NCBI GenBank assembly: GCA_020746875.1
Contig: JAGTJL010000009.1
Coordinates: forward strand, 806,001 to 870,000
Reading direction: 5' to 3'
Length of the DNA stretch: 64,000 nt
Origin: Rhexocercosporidium sp. MPI-PUGE-AT-0058
Taxonomy: Eukaryota; Ascomycota; Leotiomycetes; Helotiales
Shown: one piece after another, positions 10,659 through 22,522 of the stretch
How the letters are laid out: each line of letters opens with the position of its first letter
How positions within the stretch are numbered: the first letter of the stretch is position 1
Notes under the pieces: generated by a model
Seen by the model: the letters and a program-made list of their open reading frames with translations, nothing else
What the model was told of the DNA's origin: nothing
The model's database searches: none
Program-made: the position numbers and the translations under genes

Positions 10659-11445
10659 GGTTGGGAGTTAATTGAATACCCTGCACAATTCGTGCACAAT
10701 ATTGCTACTGTGCTGGCCAGCTATGCGAGTCATGGTCTTCGCCGAGTCCGCTCTGAATACTATATATTCTACAACCAGGGCAGCGGGCAATGTTGACATT
10801 TCGTCACTTGGCCAAGTCTGTGCATTCTCGTGTATGCAGGTGCAGGGCCCACTGGAAGTATTCAGGGTACCTTCCGAATGAAGGTAAGTCAAATCTGGGG
10901 TTGAGATAAGAGGAGCTATGTCCCTCTCGTACTCCGTAAAGGGCATTCTGTAGTATAAAGCGCTTAGGTGAAATTGTTTTTGGACGTCAATCATTTCAAT
11001 AGTGCGAAAGATTGCTGTTACGAAGTTCTAGGATGAGGTATGAGCAGATCGCTACCCCATTCTTGCCCTCCTTGAGTATTCACCCGATACCAACGTACAA
11101 ATGGCTCGTATTAGAAGGAATTAAGGTTCGGCAACAACTTCAACACCTTCCTAATTGTTTCTGGAAGCTGTCGATGTTTATCCTTTGACTTTTCTCCAAT
11201 GTTTTGCAGCTACCAAATTCCTGAGATAATTCAAGGTGGGACTGTCGCCAAGAGGATGATCCGGACGAAATGCCTCATCCGGACTCCCTTGACAAAATTC
11301 ATGGTACCATGAAGAGGGGCATTTGTCGATTCCGGAGATGATGAATGGCAAGTATATATACCCGTCAATCTCCTGACCAGAGAATCAGCCTTTCAGCTCC
11401 CAACCCTCGTTGCTCTGCGGAATCTGGTCTTTGGGATAGCCGTTC
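10659..11445. other. Intergenic; promoter of the subtilase gene
   Basis: No gene is seen in about 790 bases. A TATATATA element lies at about 11353-11360, some 90 bases before the subtilase ATG, and is a plausible core promoter. Confidence 0.5.
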
Positions 11446-14425
11446 ATGATGCATCTTTCCAAGATTATCCTTGGATTGTCTGTTGCGGGCACTACTATCG
11501 CACTTCAATCGCAGCATGTGAGAAGAGACGATGATACTGCACCAACAGCGGCCGACATCAAGACAGCCGAAGCACCTAAACGTTTCATCGTTGAGTTTGC
11601 CGAAGTGAGTTATACTTTCGCCCTTTACACCAGAAGAATTATATAAAAAAAATTGAACCGACTGACAATCGAACAGGGAACCGATGCCGCCGCAGCAGCT
11701 AAGCAACTGGCAGCCAGTCCAGATACCACGGTACTGAAAGTCTTTAACAGCGGCATCTTCAATGGTGCTGCTGTGCTAGCCGGCAAAGAGAATTTGGATT
11801 CCCTTCGCGCCTTCGCACCGGTTGTTCAAGCATGGCAGTCGAAGAAAATCATGCTTGCTCCCAGCATAGGTCTGAAGTCTTTCAGCAAAGATGCCACGGC
11901 TATGAATTACTCCATTCACGGCATGACTGGCGTGGATAAGTTGCATGCTGCTGGGATTCTAGGGAAGGGTGTCACTGTGGCGGTCGTTGATACAGGTGTT
12001 GATTATATGCATCGCGCTGTAAGTTCTCTTGGTATTACGTGACTTGGCTGTAGCTTATTATGATAGCTTGGAGAAGGGTTCGGACCTGGGTTCAAGGTTT
12101 CCGGTGGCTATGACCTTGTGGGTGATGGAAGTGAGTGTTCTCGCACAAACAGATTGTATCTCAGCTCACATTGACTTCGCAGCGTGGCCAATTGAAGGCT
12201 CAAAAGCTCCGGATTCGGACCCGATGGATAAACTTGGCCATGGCACACATGTTTCTGGCATTATCGCGGGAAAGACTGACTTGTAGGTCGAGAAGAAATC
12301 CTGGCTTCGACTGTTATTAACGAGTACTAGATTCACTGGGGTAGCCCCCGAGGCAAATCTTCTGATGTACAAAGTCTTCAGTACAGTAGATAATACAGAT
12401 GAGGACACCCTTATCGATGCATTCCTCATGGCATACGAAGCTGGAGCCGACGTAATTACGTCTTCAATAGGCGGCGTGAGCGGCTGGACTGATGGACCCT
12501 GGGCAGTTGTTGCTTCCAGACTCGTGGATCAGGGCGTTGTTGTCACCATTTCTGCTGGGAATGATGGCCAAGCTGGAGCTTTTGCTGCAAGTAGTGGATC
12601 ATCAGGAGAACATGTCCTTGCTATTGCGTCTGTCGAAGCTGATGTTCTCGCCTCTCCGTCCTTCCTTGGTACATTCAATCTGGGCGATTCTTCCAACGAG
12701 ACTTACATGGCATATCGCGCTCCAGAAGATTGGTATCCATCGGATGTCAAGGACTGGCCAATTTACCCCTTGACTCTCGACATAAGTGTTGCAAATGATG
12801 CATGCAATCCACTTCCCGCTGGTACTCCGAACCTGGCGAATAAAGTTGTGTTGATCCGTCGTGGAGGCTGCAATTTTTCGCAAAAGCAGCAGAATGTTGC
12901 CGCTTTTGGTGCTTCTAATCTCTTGGTTTACAACAACGAGTCACCGCTTGTCGTACCTGGCCAATCCATTCCAGTACCTCTCATAGCTTCCATCACTGCT
13001 GAGGCAGGTATTGCTATGATCGAAACCATCAAAGCAGGCGGCAACGTCACGGTCGACTTCTCCCTCCCACCCATCCGAAACCTTGTCGGGGTTGAGAACG
13101 GTCTCAGTGGTGGCGTTGCTAGCTACTTTACCTCGATCGGAGCAACGAACGATCTTTTCATCAAACCAGATGTCGCGGCACCTGGTGGTCAGATCTTCTC
13201 CTCGTACGTCGGTGGAGGATGGGCCATTCTTAGCGGGACTTCAATGGCATGCCCTTACGTAGCTGGTGTTGCAGCTCTGTACATCAGTAAGCATGGAGGT
13301 CGCAAGGTGCATGGTCCGGGATTCGCAAAGGACTTGTCGATGAGAATCATCTCTTCTGGCGAATCGATTCGTTGGGATGATGGTCAGGAACAGAACACGG
13401 ACTATGGATTCTTTGCTTCAGTAGCGCAAGTTGGAACGGGTCTTCTCAACGCCACCAAGATTGTCAATTACGATACCAGTCTCTCGTTCTCTAAGTTTGC
13501 ACTGAACGATACGCATTATTTCAGTCGCTACCATAGCGTGGATATCACCAATTCCGGCTCAAAACCCGTCACGTATACATTCGAGGCCCAGGACGCCGGT
13601 GGTATGGAAACATACAATACCGATCCAACAGTCTGGGGTACCCCGAGAATGGGATGGCTCGAAGACATCATATTCTCTCCCAAGAAAATGGTACCCACCA
13701 TCTCCTTTCCTACAGGCACATTCACCGTCCAACCAGGACAAACGAAAACTGCGAAATTCTCATTCGCATACCCGACTGGAATGAATGCAACCAAGTTGCC
13801 ACTTTACAGTGGAAAGGTCCTCATCAAAGGCAGCAACGGCGAATCACTAAGTATTCCATACCTTGGTGTCGGTTCGGATCTTCACAAAGATCTAGGTATG
13901 AACCAACAGATGTTCTCGTACTCGATCGGCTTCCCTAGGGTTATATCCACCACTTCAGAAATCCCACTCAGTTCCAAAGCAAACTTCACTTTCGATCTCA
14001 GTGTCGACAAGCAGGATTTCCCAAACCTCTACACTAGGCTTGACTATGCCACTACCGAGCTTCGATGGGATATTTTCGAGGCTGGCTGGAAGGAGCGGGA
14101 CTGGAAGTACCCTCCTGTTGTAGGACAAGCAGGGTACATTGGATCTGCAACAAGTTGGTCTCGGGCGGGCCAGAAAGCTGTGTTTGATCCTAGCGTTGAT
14201 AAGGCGGACGATCTTGTCGCTCTGCCTCTGAGGGACCTTCATAGAGACCTGTCGGGATCATATGGGACTGAATTGTGGTGGTTTGGCAGACTGGCCAACG
14301 GCACTCAGATCCGTCCAGGGAAGTACAAGATGCGGTTTGCTGCTTTGGTCCCTTTTGGAACCCCGACGAGCTCGGATAATTGGGATGTCTACCCAAGTCC
14401 CGAGTTTGAGGTGTTGAAGTTGTGA
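11446..14425 (+). CDS. Secreted subtilisin-like serine protease with PA domain (S8A)
   Basis: Five exons: 11446-11604, 11677-12018, 12067-12130, 12183-12282 and 12331-14425. All four introns are GT-AG with matching phase, giving 919 aa. The order is a signal peptide (about 1-19), an inhibitor I9-like propeptide and a subtilase domain. The triad is Asp158 (VAVVDTGVDY), His208 (GHGTHVSGI) and Ser526 (SGTSMACPYVAG), with the oxyanion Asn in ISAGNDG. A protease-associated domain is inserted between His and Ser (about residues 385-440, VLIRRGGCNF). After the catalytic domain come Fn3/C5a-peptidase-type beta modules. This is the usual plan of large fungal Vpr/minor extracellular subtilases that digest external protein. 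The model is intact, with every catalytic residue present. Confidence 0.92.
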
Positions 14426-14811
14426 GAGATTTTTAGAACTTTGGCGGGGTGCTGTATATAGTATGAGACCTTTTAATGAAGTGGGTGAGGGAATGGCGGT
14501 TGGGCAGTAGAAGAATGTGGAGGGGATCATAAAGTCTAGACTTCAAAAAATGTGGTTGTGCTGATAGACAATTTCCAAATTGAATGAACCCCACTTCTGA
14601 GAGCACTTCCACTAATAATTAGGCAGTACAAGTACCACTCTACTTGCTTTCGGATCAACTATGTGGGCATAATTACATCGCAAACGATTTCACAAAACTT
14701 ATCTTAAGATCTCCGTCTAACTAGCACCTCATCCCCGTTGGTCGCAAATTTGCTTGCAATGTCTAGCTCCATTTTGTGCACTTCATCACGCAAACTACTT
14801 ATTCCGAGCTT
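14426..14811. other. Intergenic, convergent gene ends
   Basis: About 390 bases between the subtilase stop and the end of a minus-strand gene. Probably two overlapping 3' untranslated regions; nothing else is seen. Confidence 0.5.
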
Positions 14812-15675
14812 TCAACTATCAGAAAGAGAAAGGTGTGCATCCACTAAAGCTTCCAATCTACGCTCTTCCATCCCTGCAGCGTCCTGATATGTTGAAGGAG
14901 CCGCGACTTGACCAGGCATCAACCCCCATAAATTCAACGATCCAGCAAGAATCGGCGAGCTCTCAGCCTCCTGCGCAGTCCTCATTTGCCCAAACGAATT
15001 GTATTTCTTCTTTGAAGCCCTCCGAAGAAGAAGTAGCGCTCGATCAAAGGTCAACCTATCCCACATATTCTCCGACTCATCCTTTTGGCTTGTGCCCTCA
15101 TCGTTCATCCATTCCGCTGTCACGGAAGCTACCATGAGCTCATCGTCCAAAAAAACCTCTACGGCTTCTTCATTCATATCAAAGCACACTGCTTGTGCAT
15201 TCAGAGCGTAGATGATGTCTTCAGAAAGGGTTCGGCGCTTGTGAGCTGTAATGTCAATATCGATATGTCGGATGTAAGTATGAGCGTCTAACCCAACCCT
15301 CACAGCGGCATCGAAGTAGACACTCCCGACATAGCTGTACAAGGATATTGGCAGCGGAGTCTCGAATCGGAAAAACCCCATGCTTTTGCCAGCCTTCGGT
15401 TCAAGTGGTTCTTGGAGCTTGTTGAGAAGATAGCAGCAGAGGCGATCGAAGTAGGAAGCATCGGTACGTGGTTCGCGATTGTGGACCCAGGTATTGGGGG
15501 ATCCGTACCGTCGGATTGGTCCCGAGAGAATTTGACGGTGTCTACTCCATCGTCGCCGTCGAATTGGCAGAGATATTCTTTGAGGGGATGTTCTCGGTCG
15601 GTTTGATCCAGAGAGAATGGAGAGGGCTCTTCTGAACCGTCGGCGGATAGACAGTCGCCTTGCTAAGCGCGACAT
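14812..15675 (-). CDS. Hypothetical protein, N-terminal part probably frameshifted
   Basis: The open frame is 287 aa, but its first 60 or so residues are an unnatural Arg/Ser-rich run. In the neighbouring frame the same DNA reads as ordinary acidic protein (for example SADGSEEPSPFSLDQ and VKFSRDQSDGTDPP). One extra C in the CCCCC run near 15497-15501 (GGGGG on the plus strand) would join that frame to the solid downstream frame (NTWVHNREPRTDASYFDRL onward). An intron acceptor (CTTAG) sits immediately upstream, so a short first exon further out is likely. The downstream 210 residues have no motif I recognise. No signal peptide or membrane segment. Real gene, uncertain start and family. Confidence 0.55.
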   Translation of the reverse strand: MSRLARRLSIRRRFRRALSILSGSNRPRTSPQRISLPIRRRRWSRHRQILSGPIRRYGSPNTWVHNREPRTDASYFDRLCCYLLNKLQEPLEPKAGKSMGFFRFETPLPISLYSYVGSVYFDAAVRVGLDAHTYIRHIDIDITAHKRRTLSEDIIYALNAQAVCFDMNEEAVEVFLDDELMVASVTAEWMNDEGTSQKDESENMWDRLTFDRALLLLRRASKKKYNSFGQMRTAQEAESSPILAGSLNLWGLMPGQVAAPSTYQDAAGMEERRLEALVDAHLSLSDS

Positions 15676-16049
15676 AAAGAAATGAGGAATTATTTTGGAT
15701 AAGCATACAAAGTTCGAGCTCGGAAAGCGATGTTCATAATAGTGAAGCTGTGTTAAAGATTAATTGATGCCTCAATATGAGGTCAAATGTTGGGAAAGTG
15801 ATTGTTGGAAGGTGCGTATTGCTATGCAGCCGTAGCTTCTATATCAAGACACGGCGTCGTCTCCTTCTTCGAGATCTGTCTCTAGAAATAGGAGAAATAG
15901 GTAGCCTAGGAAGGTACGGATAAAAAAAAGATATGATCAGCATCTTGAGTCGCAAACAACATTGTTTGTAGTTGGGGTAATCAAAATCAATCCCGTGGAT
16001 TCTGAGAAATACAAGAAATCTCTCAATTATGCCTACAATCCCGAACCAC
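15676..16049. other. Intergenic, no gene seen
   Basis: Promoter or first-exon region of the hypothetical minus-strand gene, and the 3' end of the P450 gene. A poly-A-like run is present near 15922. Confidence 0.5.
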
Positions 16050-17928
16050 CTATGTTTTCCTCCTCCTCATCCGCGCCGGGAATTCCCCCAGAGGAGGCAC
16101 CACCCCAAAAGGAAAATACTCCATATTCGGTCGCGGGAAGTCCTTCTTCTCCAACTCGATATCAAACATCGTCAAAAGTATGGCCATGGCACCAATAGCC
16201 TCCTGCTTGGCATAAAAGCGACCAGGACAGATCTTCTGACCACCTCCGTATGGAATGTAAGACCCAGTAACAGAATCAATGGTGAACTTGGGGCGATTAT
16301 CTGCATCTTTTACAGGAGTCTTTGTTTTGGATTTGGCGTCTCGTCCGGGTTTTGCTGGTCCGCTGTTGGGATCGTTGGGGTAGACGATGAAGCGCTCAGC
16401 CCAGAAGTCCTCCACCGAATGGAACTCGCCATTAACTGGTCCCTCGTTCCAGACTGATCTATCTCGCTGCTCGTGCCAGGAAGATGTGATAATCATATCG
16501 CCTTTAGGAAATTTCCAATTGCCGATTTTGAAGTTGTCGACTACCGGAACTCGCTGGATGATGACTCCGTTCCGTAGACGCAGTTCCTCGCTGTAGATAG
16601 ACTGGAGGAGTGGACTCGCGAGCAGTTTTGGCATGTTTAATCCTTTGATGCCTTTGGCAGAAGAATCCGTCAAGCTGGAGATCTCCTCTCGTGCTTGAGA
16701 TAGGAGTTCGGGTCGAACGAGAGTGTCAATCATGGACCATCCGATGATTGGGACGATATTTGCATTTGCCCTGTCATGAAGTTAGCACTCAATAATCTAT
16801 CAGCGGGTGCTTTGCCACCAGACTCGAGTCTACTTACCCCCAGATCATCCCAAGGTCAGAAGCTGCATAGGCTTCGTCATTGATACCATCAACACCCGCA
16901 AAATCATCGTGGCGTGCCCGCATCAGTTTTGCCCCGTACAATTCTTCCCACTCCTGCTTTTGAAGAGCCTCGTCATTTTTGTCAAACTTCTCCTCGGCAT
17001 AGTTGTGCCACTTGATGATGGAAGCCTTCAATTTATCCCTCACCTGGAAGGACTTTGGGATCATCCAACGTGGAAGATTCTTGAATAATTTCACAATATG
17101 AGTATCAAACTCCCAGAAGTCATCAGTGAAATTCGGATTCAATGAGAACAAAGTTGGTCCACACATTGCGGTTGTCGAAGCCTTGAATACAGTCTGCTTG
17201 ATGAGGGCATAAAAGTCCGGGATGGTCGTCCATTCCTCATTGCCAATATCTAATGCAGCAAGCTCCGTTTCCAAACAAGACATGAATCGAGTGGCTAGTT
17301 CATTCAATCCAGCTCCCGACAGATGGGTGTGAACATTCCTGTGGATTAGGCTGAAAATTCGGTTGTGCGGTTCCAAAGTGTTGGTACCTTCGAGTGGCTG
17401 GGTAAAGACTCCCGTGTTGTCTCTCTCATAAACATGATGGCTGCTCGCTGGACTTCCAAAGGCATTCTCGAGAATTAGAATCGATGCTGGAGCTGTGGTC
17501 AAGTCCCGAGATCCCCTGAAAATGGCGAGAACGCTCTCCGAGCCGGAAATGAAATGAAGTTTCACGTGCAAGATTCGAATCTGGACAGGAATGTTGGGTC
17601 CAAACCGATCACTGAAGGAGAACTTGGTTAACATATTGTAACGTGCGCTATTTCTTATCATCTCGACCCCGAAATCAAAGACTTACATGATGGTACTTAA
17701 TAGACTTTTAGTGTCGAATGCGAAGGCGAGCATATTGCCAATCCCTGGTACGGCGTACGGCATGATAGGAGGCGTCTTGCCATCACCCGAACGCCAGAGA
17801 GCCACATTCGATCGAACTGAAGTGATGATTCGAGTCAAGGCAAGTATTGAAAGAAGCCCAATAGCCACAGTGATCCTCAAGTCCCATTGGATGGCCGCCA
17901 CGCCTTGATCAAGAATCTCATCGAACAT
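16050..17928 (-). CDS. Cytochrome P450, membrane-anchored (CYP7/CYP8-like fungal group)
   Basis: Three exons: 17928-17687, 17611-16838 and 16770-16050. Both introns are GT-AG and phases agree (578 aa). An N-terminal membrane anchor lies at about residues 18-35, followed by a hinge with PPIMPYAVPGIGNML. The I-helix reads LGMIWGANANIVP, with Asn in place of the usual acid-Thr pair, as in CYP7/CYP8-type enzymes. The ExxR motif is in SEELRLRNG. The heme loop is YIPYGGGQKICPGR with the ligand Cys at about residue 519; the usual leading Phe is Tyr. Such fungal proteins are often annotated as oxysterol 7-alpha-hydroxylase-like, but the substrate cannot be read from sequence. No other biosynthetic gene is adjacent, so this is not an obvious secondary-metabolite cluster. 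Confidence 0.9.
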
Positions 17929-18595
17929 ATTGTCGCGACCGCTGAGCGGGGTAGATCTTGAATTGACTGTCAGGGCCGAGAGGCTTTGTTGACACTCCTT
18001 TGATGGTTAGAAAAATTGAAGAAAATTGGAAACAGTAGAATAATAAATACAAATTTAGAAAGTAGCTGATCGGTTTTCAAGTGGAAGAAGTGTCTCGACT
18101 GGCCCGTGCAGCTGACGCTGGATGTAATCCACAAAACTTTTGTTCAGCCAATGGTTGACTCAGAACCTCCATCATCCCGGAACGGTTATGCCGTCGCTGG
18201 GCTGCTTACGGACTCTCCAATTGGTCAACTCACGTACCTCATCGCGCTACTCGCACTTTTGACCTCTCGAATTTATCTCGGATAAATAATTTGATTTTTA
18301 GGCGCAATCAAAAAACATACTTCGTATCATCTGTTGCAATTCCATAGGCCATCCAAACTCTGTGCCTCAAACGTCCTCAAAAGAAGCTCTATGTCCGAAA
18401 GCCTTCACTGACAAGGTCAATCAGATCTATTTTCGAGTTCTCATCCAAATGCAAATCAGTTCACATAGGCTTGGTATCCAACGCCACGCTCCAAAATAGC
18501 AGGAAACAGCAATCAAACAAACTCCAAGTAATACATATGCGTATATACTGTAGCCCACCAATATTCCCGACACCTAAACACCTCGCTTCCTGGAC
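17929..18595. other. Intergenic, no gene seen
   Basis: Promoter of the minus-strand P450 and the 3' end of the Clr5-domain gene. No coding or repeat structure is evident. Confidence 0.5.
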
Positions 18596-20268
18596 TCAGA
18601 ACCAGTATATGAACGGAACCAACGGAGAATCCGAAAGGAAAGAGTTCTTGGCAAGTCTCAACGCCCTCCGAGCATTCAGACTCCACGACCCGTTATGCAA
18701 CCAAGTATGCAGTTTCGCAAACTCGTAGGCTTCAGTAAGTACCGCAATCGCCCTGGGGTCGCGGTTCAATCGGAGCCATTCCCCTCTTGTCGAGAGAGAA
18801 CCTAAGATGAGCTGGGTCTTTTGTTCCGGATCTTCCAGTGCATCGACCATTGTTTGCGCTTGTTCGATTAGGATTCCAGCTTGATGGAGATCTCCCATCG
18901 CAAGGAGGGATCCGATGACGCGGTACCTAGACTCGAGGGTCATGGCATTGGAAAGCCTTGATTCGATTTCGGCGACAGGTTGGAAAGCTTTCAGTGCTCC
19001 AGCATAATCATGACTAGTCATCAAGATGGTATGCAATCCTCGTCCAGCGGCACATGTCTGTGGATGCTCGATTCCCAAACGAACTTTCAGGATATCAACT
19101 GCTTGGTACAGTCCTATGGTCATGATATCGGTAAGCATGTCCATCGATTCCAGCAAGGCTCCGCATAAAATGTGCATAGAATGCGAGACCGAATGGACAT
19201 GAGCTGCCATGCCCCGCACTAATTGGAGAAGAGGCCGCAACGCAGGTAGCTGGCCATCCTTGAAAAACTTGCAGCATATCTGTAGCAGACAGACGAAAAG
19301 TATTGGATTGCGATCCCGAAGAACAGGGCCGACGTGCTCTAAGGCTTCCCCATACGCTGTTTGTGCTTCCCTCCAAGAGCCTTCGGACATATACGTTGCG
19401 ACGGAGTTAGCTAGGACGTAGAATTTCCTCATATTCCATGATATCGCTTGGTTGGTGACATGGTATGCATCGACACCATCAGTTGCCCCCAGTGTTGACT
19501 GAAAGAAGTCTTGCGTAGCAGACAATACAACTTCCATGGACTTGAATTGACCCGGGGGCTGTAATTGATTCGGACTCCCGGGCAGCCAATACCTATCTTC
19601 CGGCGGCCTGTGTCTGACCAGCTGTAAAGCAGTCGAACTAGGAGACGTTTCTACAACAACGGGCTCATCACTGCCCGTACTTGGAGTGTCGCTTGGAGCG
19701 AAATCTGGAGAAGAGCTTTCAGACGTTTCGGGGGTTGGTGTATCTGGTGGTGTGTAGCACACAATGTGTGGAGGCGTGGACACATCGATCGATGATCCCT
19801 TTTTGCTCCCAACTCTTGAAATCTTCTTCCGCTTGAAGTAGTGATCCAGCGCAGCTTGAGTGATCTCCCGATTCCTAACCCGGAAAGCAGAACGTTTTCC
19901 AATGGCGGCTCGTTCGGCGGATTTCTGGGCTAGAAATTGCATCTCCTCCTCCTGTCATTCGTTCGTCAGTGGTCACGCTAGCACGCCCATTCGCCGCCAC
20001 CAAGCACGGTACCTTATTGTTTTTATCAAGTTGCCAGTGCTGTATTCGTCTTTTATACATGCGTTCCCTACTATATGTCAGTAAGCAATATCAGCGCCCG
20101 GCAGGGTGGTCCTCACGTCGCATTGAAGCCATGTTTCTCGGCAAGAATCGCCCGCACCTCACGGAGGGGCCTATCCTCCGTCACGTACAGCGTCGCGAAA
20201 ATGTCCCTAATCGAGTCCCAGTCATGCGATTCATTGCTACTGATCGATTTCGCACGACTAGTTGACAT
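18596..20268 (-). CDS. Clr5-domain protein
   Basis: Three exons: 20268-20117, 20067-20013 and 19951-18596 (520 aa). The N-terminal 70 residues form a Clr5 domain: WDSIRDIFATLYVTEDRPL, a helix with EVRAILAEKHGF, then ERMYKRRIQHWQLDKN, split by the first intron exactly where many fungal Clr5 genes are split. The 5' side of exon 2 could alternatively begin 3 bases earlier (tandem TAGTAG acceptor), which adds one Arg. A Pro/Ser/Thr-rich linker follows (about 120-200), and then a helical region of about 300 residues with TPR-like spacing. Clr5-domain proteins are thought to be nuclear DNA-binding or chromatin-associated factors. The target of this one is unknown. Confidence 0.85.
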
Positions 20269-22522
20269 TGTGGACTGTTGAAGCCAACACAAGAGCTGAG
20301 GGGACAGAGCATCGGCATTCCAGGAAACGAAACGGAACGGAAGTTGCTGCGATGCAAATGTGGAAGTGGGATGGATGGATGTGGATGTGGATGTGCATCT
20401 GCAGATGCCAAATGTGCTCCTATCAAGGCCCCTATCACGGTGGATATTAGCCTATTACTCAGCCGCAGCAACGGGAGGGCAGGATCACCAATTGGAGGCG
20501 GGATGACTTCAATGCCGACCCGATCTGATTGGTGGAGTGTGGCTGACTGTCTGAATACAGCACTTGTTCTGCATCTCATTGTAGAACCTGATCGATCCTA
20601 CAGAGGGTGTTGCCGCACAATTTTCAGTTTGGCTGATTCTCTTACATTGTGTTGTTTCTTCTTCAAACGTGATCATTCTTCATTCTATCGGTTTTCGCAT
20701 TATTCCAGGCGTAAAATGCGTCAATTCAAGAGGAAATTACAGCTGTTCTGGCATGTGAAGACTGTCGCAATCTATTTCTATTTATGGGGAAGTCACCAGC
20801 AGAAAGTCTCCGGTGTCACAACTACCGACAGAGTAGGACAGCCGGTCAGGCAAGGATGCCTAATGGGCGGGCAATGCCTAGCCTCAGCCACTGCAGCCGA
20901 ATGAATTAAAAAATTCCTTGCAGATCTCAATCCGTGTAGCCCGACGTTCTGGAGAACTGTTCATGATGTGCTGTTTTGGCCGAACCAATGAGTTACAGCC
21001 TCTCGTACCCTTCCTCGACCTATCCATAAGCAAGCTCTCGACTCGAATTCTATATATACTGCTTCAAAGCCAACATACCGTGATACCAACGCTGTTTTTT
21101 GTGTAAAGTTCTCGTACATGTGTCTGCTCTTTCATTTTTGAGTCGGGCCGATCATGCGTTTGTGGAACCAAAGTCAATCTTTTCTCTTTGTAGTGACCAG
21201 AAATTAAATATTTACAGCTTTCTAGATTCTATGAAGAATAGAGAAGAGACGGTCATTTACCAAATGGTGAGCAACTCAAATAGGCAAATAGGTCGAGATA
21301 GACAGGATAATGGCAACCTTGAAGATCGGCAGAGGCAGGACACAACAGAGTCGCAACCCTTTAAAATCTGACAATTGCATAAGGCTAGGTCCGTCGCACT
21401 CTCTTGCGTTTGAAGGCTGTAATAAACAGTAACAAGAGTACCGGTACTCGCTATTTTTAGTAGTCGGATATGACGCCTTTTTACTTCTATCTGCACTAGT
21501 CATGAAAATGTACCTGTAACTTTTAGGGCACTTCAACCCTAAAACGAGTTCGATTACCACGCTACGCAGCCTGTCACTTGCACGTTTTGAAGCAAGACGC
21601 ATTTATGACCATCTTTTGATTTCTGAGTATTGACACAAAGGTGCTGAATTTCATTCGTTGGGGTTTTGGGACCATTTCTCTTTGCTGTTGTGTTGAGAGT
21701 GGATTACTGCAGCTTTCGAACCCCTCTATTACCCCGCACTTGTCAACTGGACTTCAACACTACCCGCCGAACAATCGCGCAATATGTTAATTAATTTGGA
21801 AAAAAAACTTGGATGAGACTCCAAGAACTTCATAACTTCATTGCTTCCTTTCAAAAGCTAAGATAAAGAGAATGCAAGCAAGAATTTAGGACTTCAAAGA
21901 GTCGCGCCATGGAAATTGTAACCGAGGTCGACTAGAGTTAGAACGAGACAGGGATACAGTCAAAGAACCTTTCTGTACTTAATAGAGATGTATGTTGATT
22001 ATGTCAAAAACGATACAGTCGCTTGCAAAATTCCCCTCCCTCGGTAAGATTCTTAACCCCACCAATCAATTAAAGCAATATCATGTGATTTAAAGCGATA
22101 TAATACAAATCACGAAAGCGACTCTCATGAGCAAGATATGCGCTCCTTTTGATCGATCTGATATTACTGGATTTAGTTTCGTTGTTTAAAAAGATCCAGT
22201 GCTGTCACGTGCCAGCTGGTTCTGGCCCTAGTTCGTCCTAAAAATAAGCCGCGCTTCCCCGCTACGCTAACGATAGGAGCGGGCCGCAGATCTCCTACCC
22301 TATCTACCAACCTCTCTTTCGACTCCACCGCATCATATTGTAGTCTAGATCCAGCATCATCATTGTTGTGACCGCATATGTACATACTGTTTCTCTACTT
22401 CAGGCTCTTGAGTAGATTGTTGCTAAAATCTAGCGTTCGCTTCTCGTTCGCAGCAGCCTTGTAAGAACCCTTCAAGATTTGTACTACATGTTCTAATTAC
22501 TACTAGCTTCCATACGATAAGG
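20269..22522. other. 2.25 kb gene-poor stretch between divergent genes
   Basis: No supported gene. A 208-codon plus-strand frame at 20278-20904 has no recognisable domain, no clean start context and odd Cys/Arg composition, so I do not call it. Both flanking genes are transcribed away from this stretch, so it should hold two promoters. From about 21,780 to 22,180 it becomes AT-rich. A CACGTG E-box-like hexamer lies at about 22206-22211. Confidence 0.5.

Noticed and set aside
15962..18595. Secondary-metabolite cluster around the P450
   Set aside because: No synthase, terpene cyclase, transporter or tailoring enzyme lies next to it; the neighbours are a hypothetical protein and a Clr5 protein.
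20278..20904. 208-codon plus-strand frame
   Set aside because: Odd Cys/Arg-rich composition, no domain, overlaps a promoter region of the Clr5 gene; likely chance.
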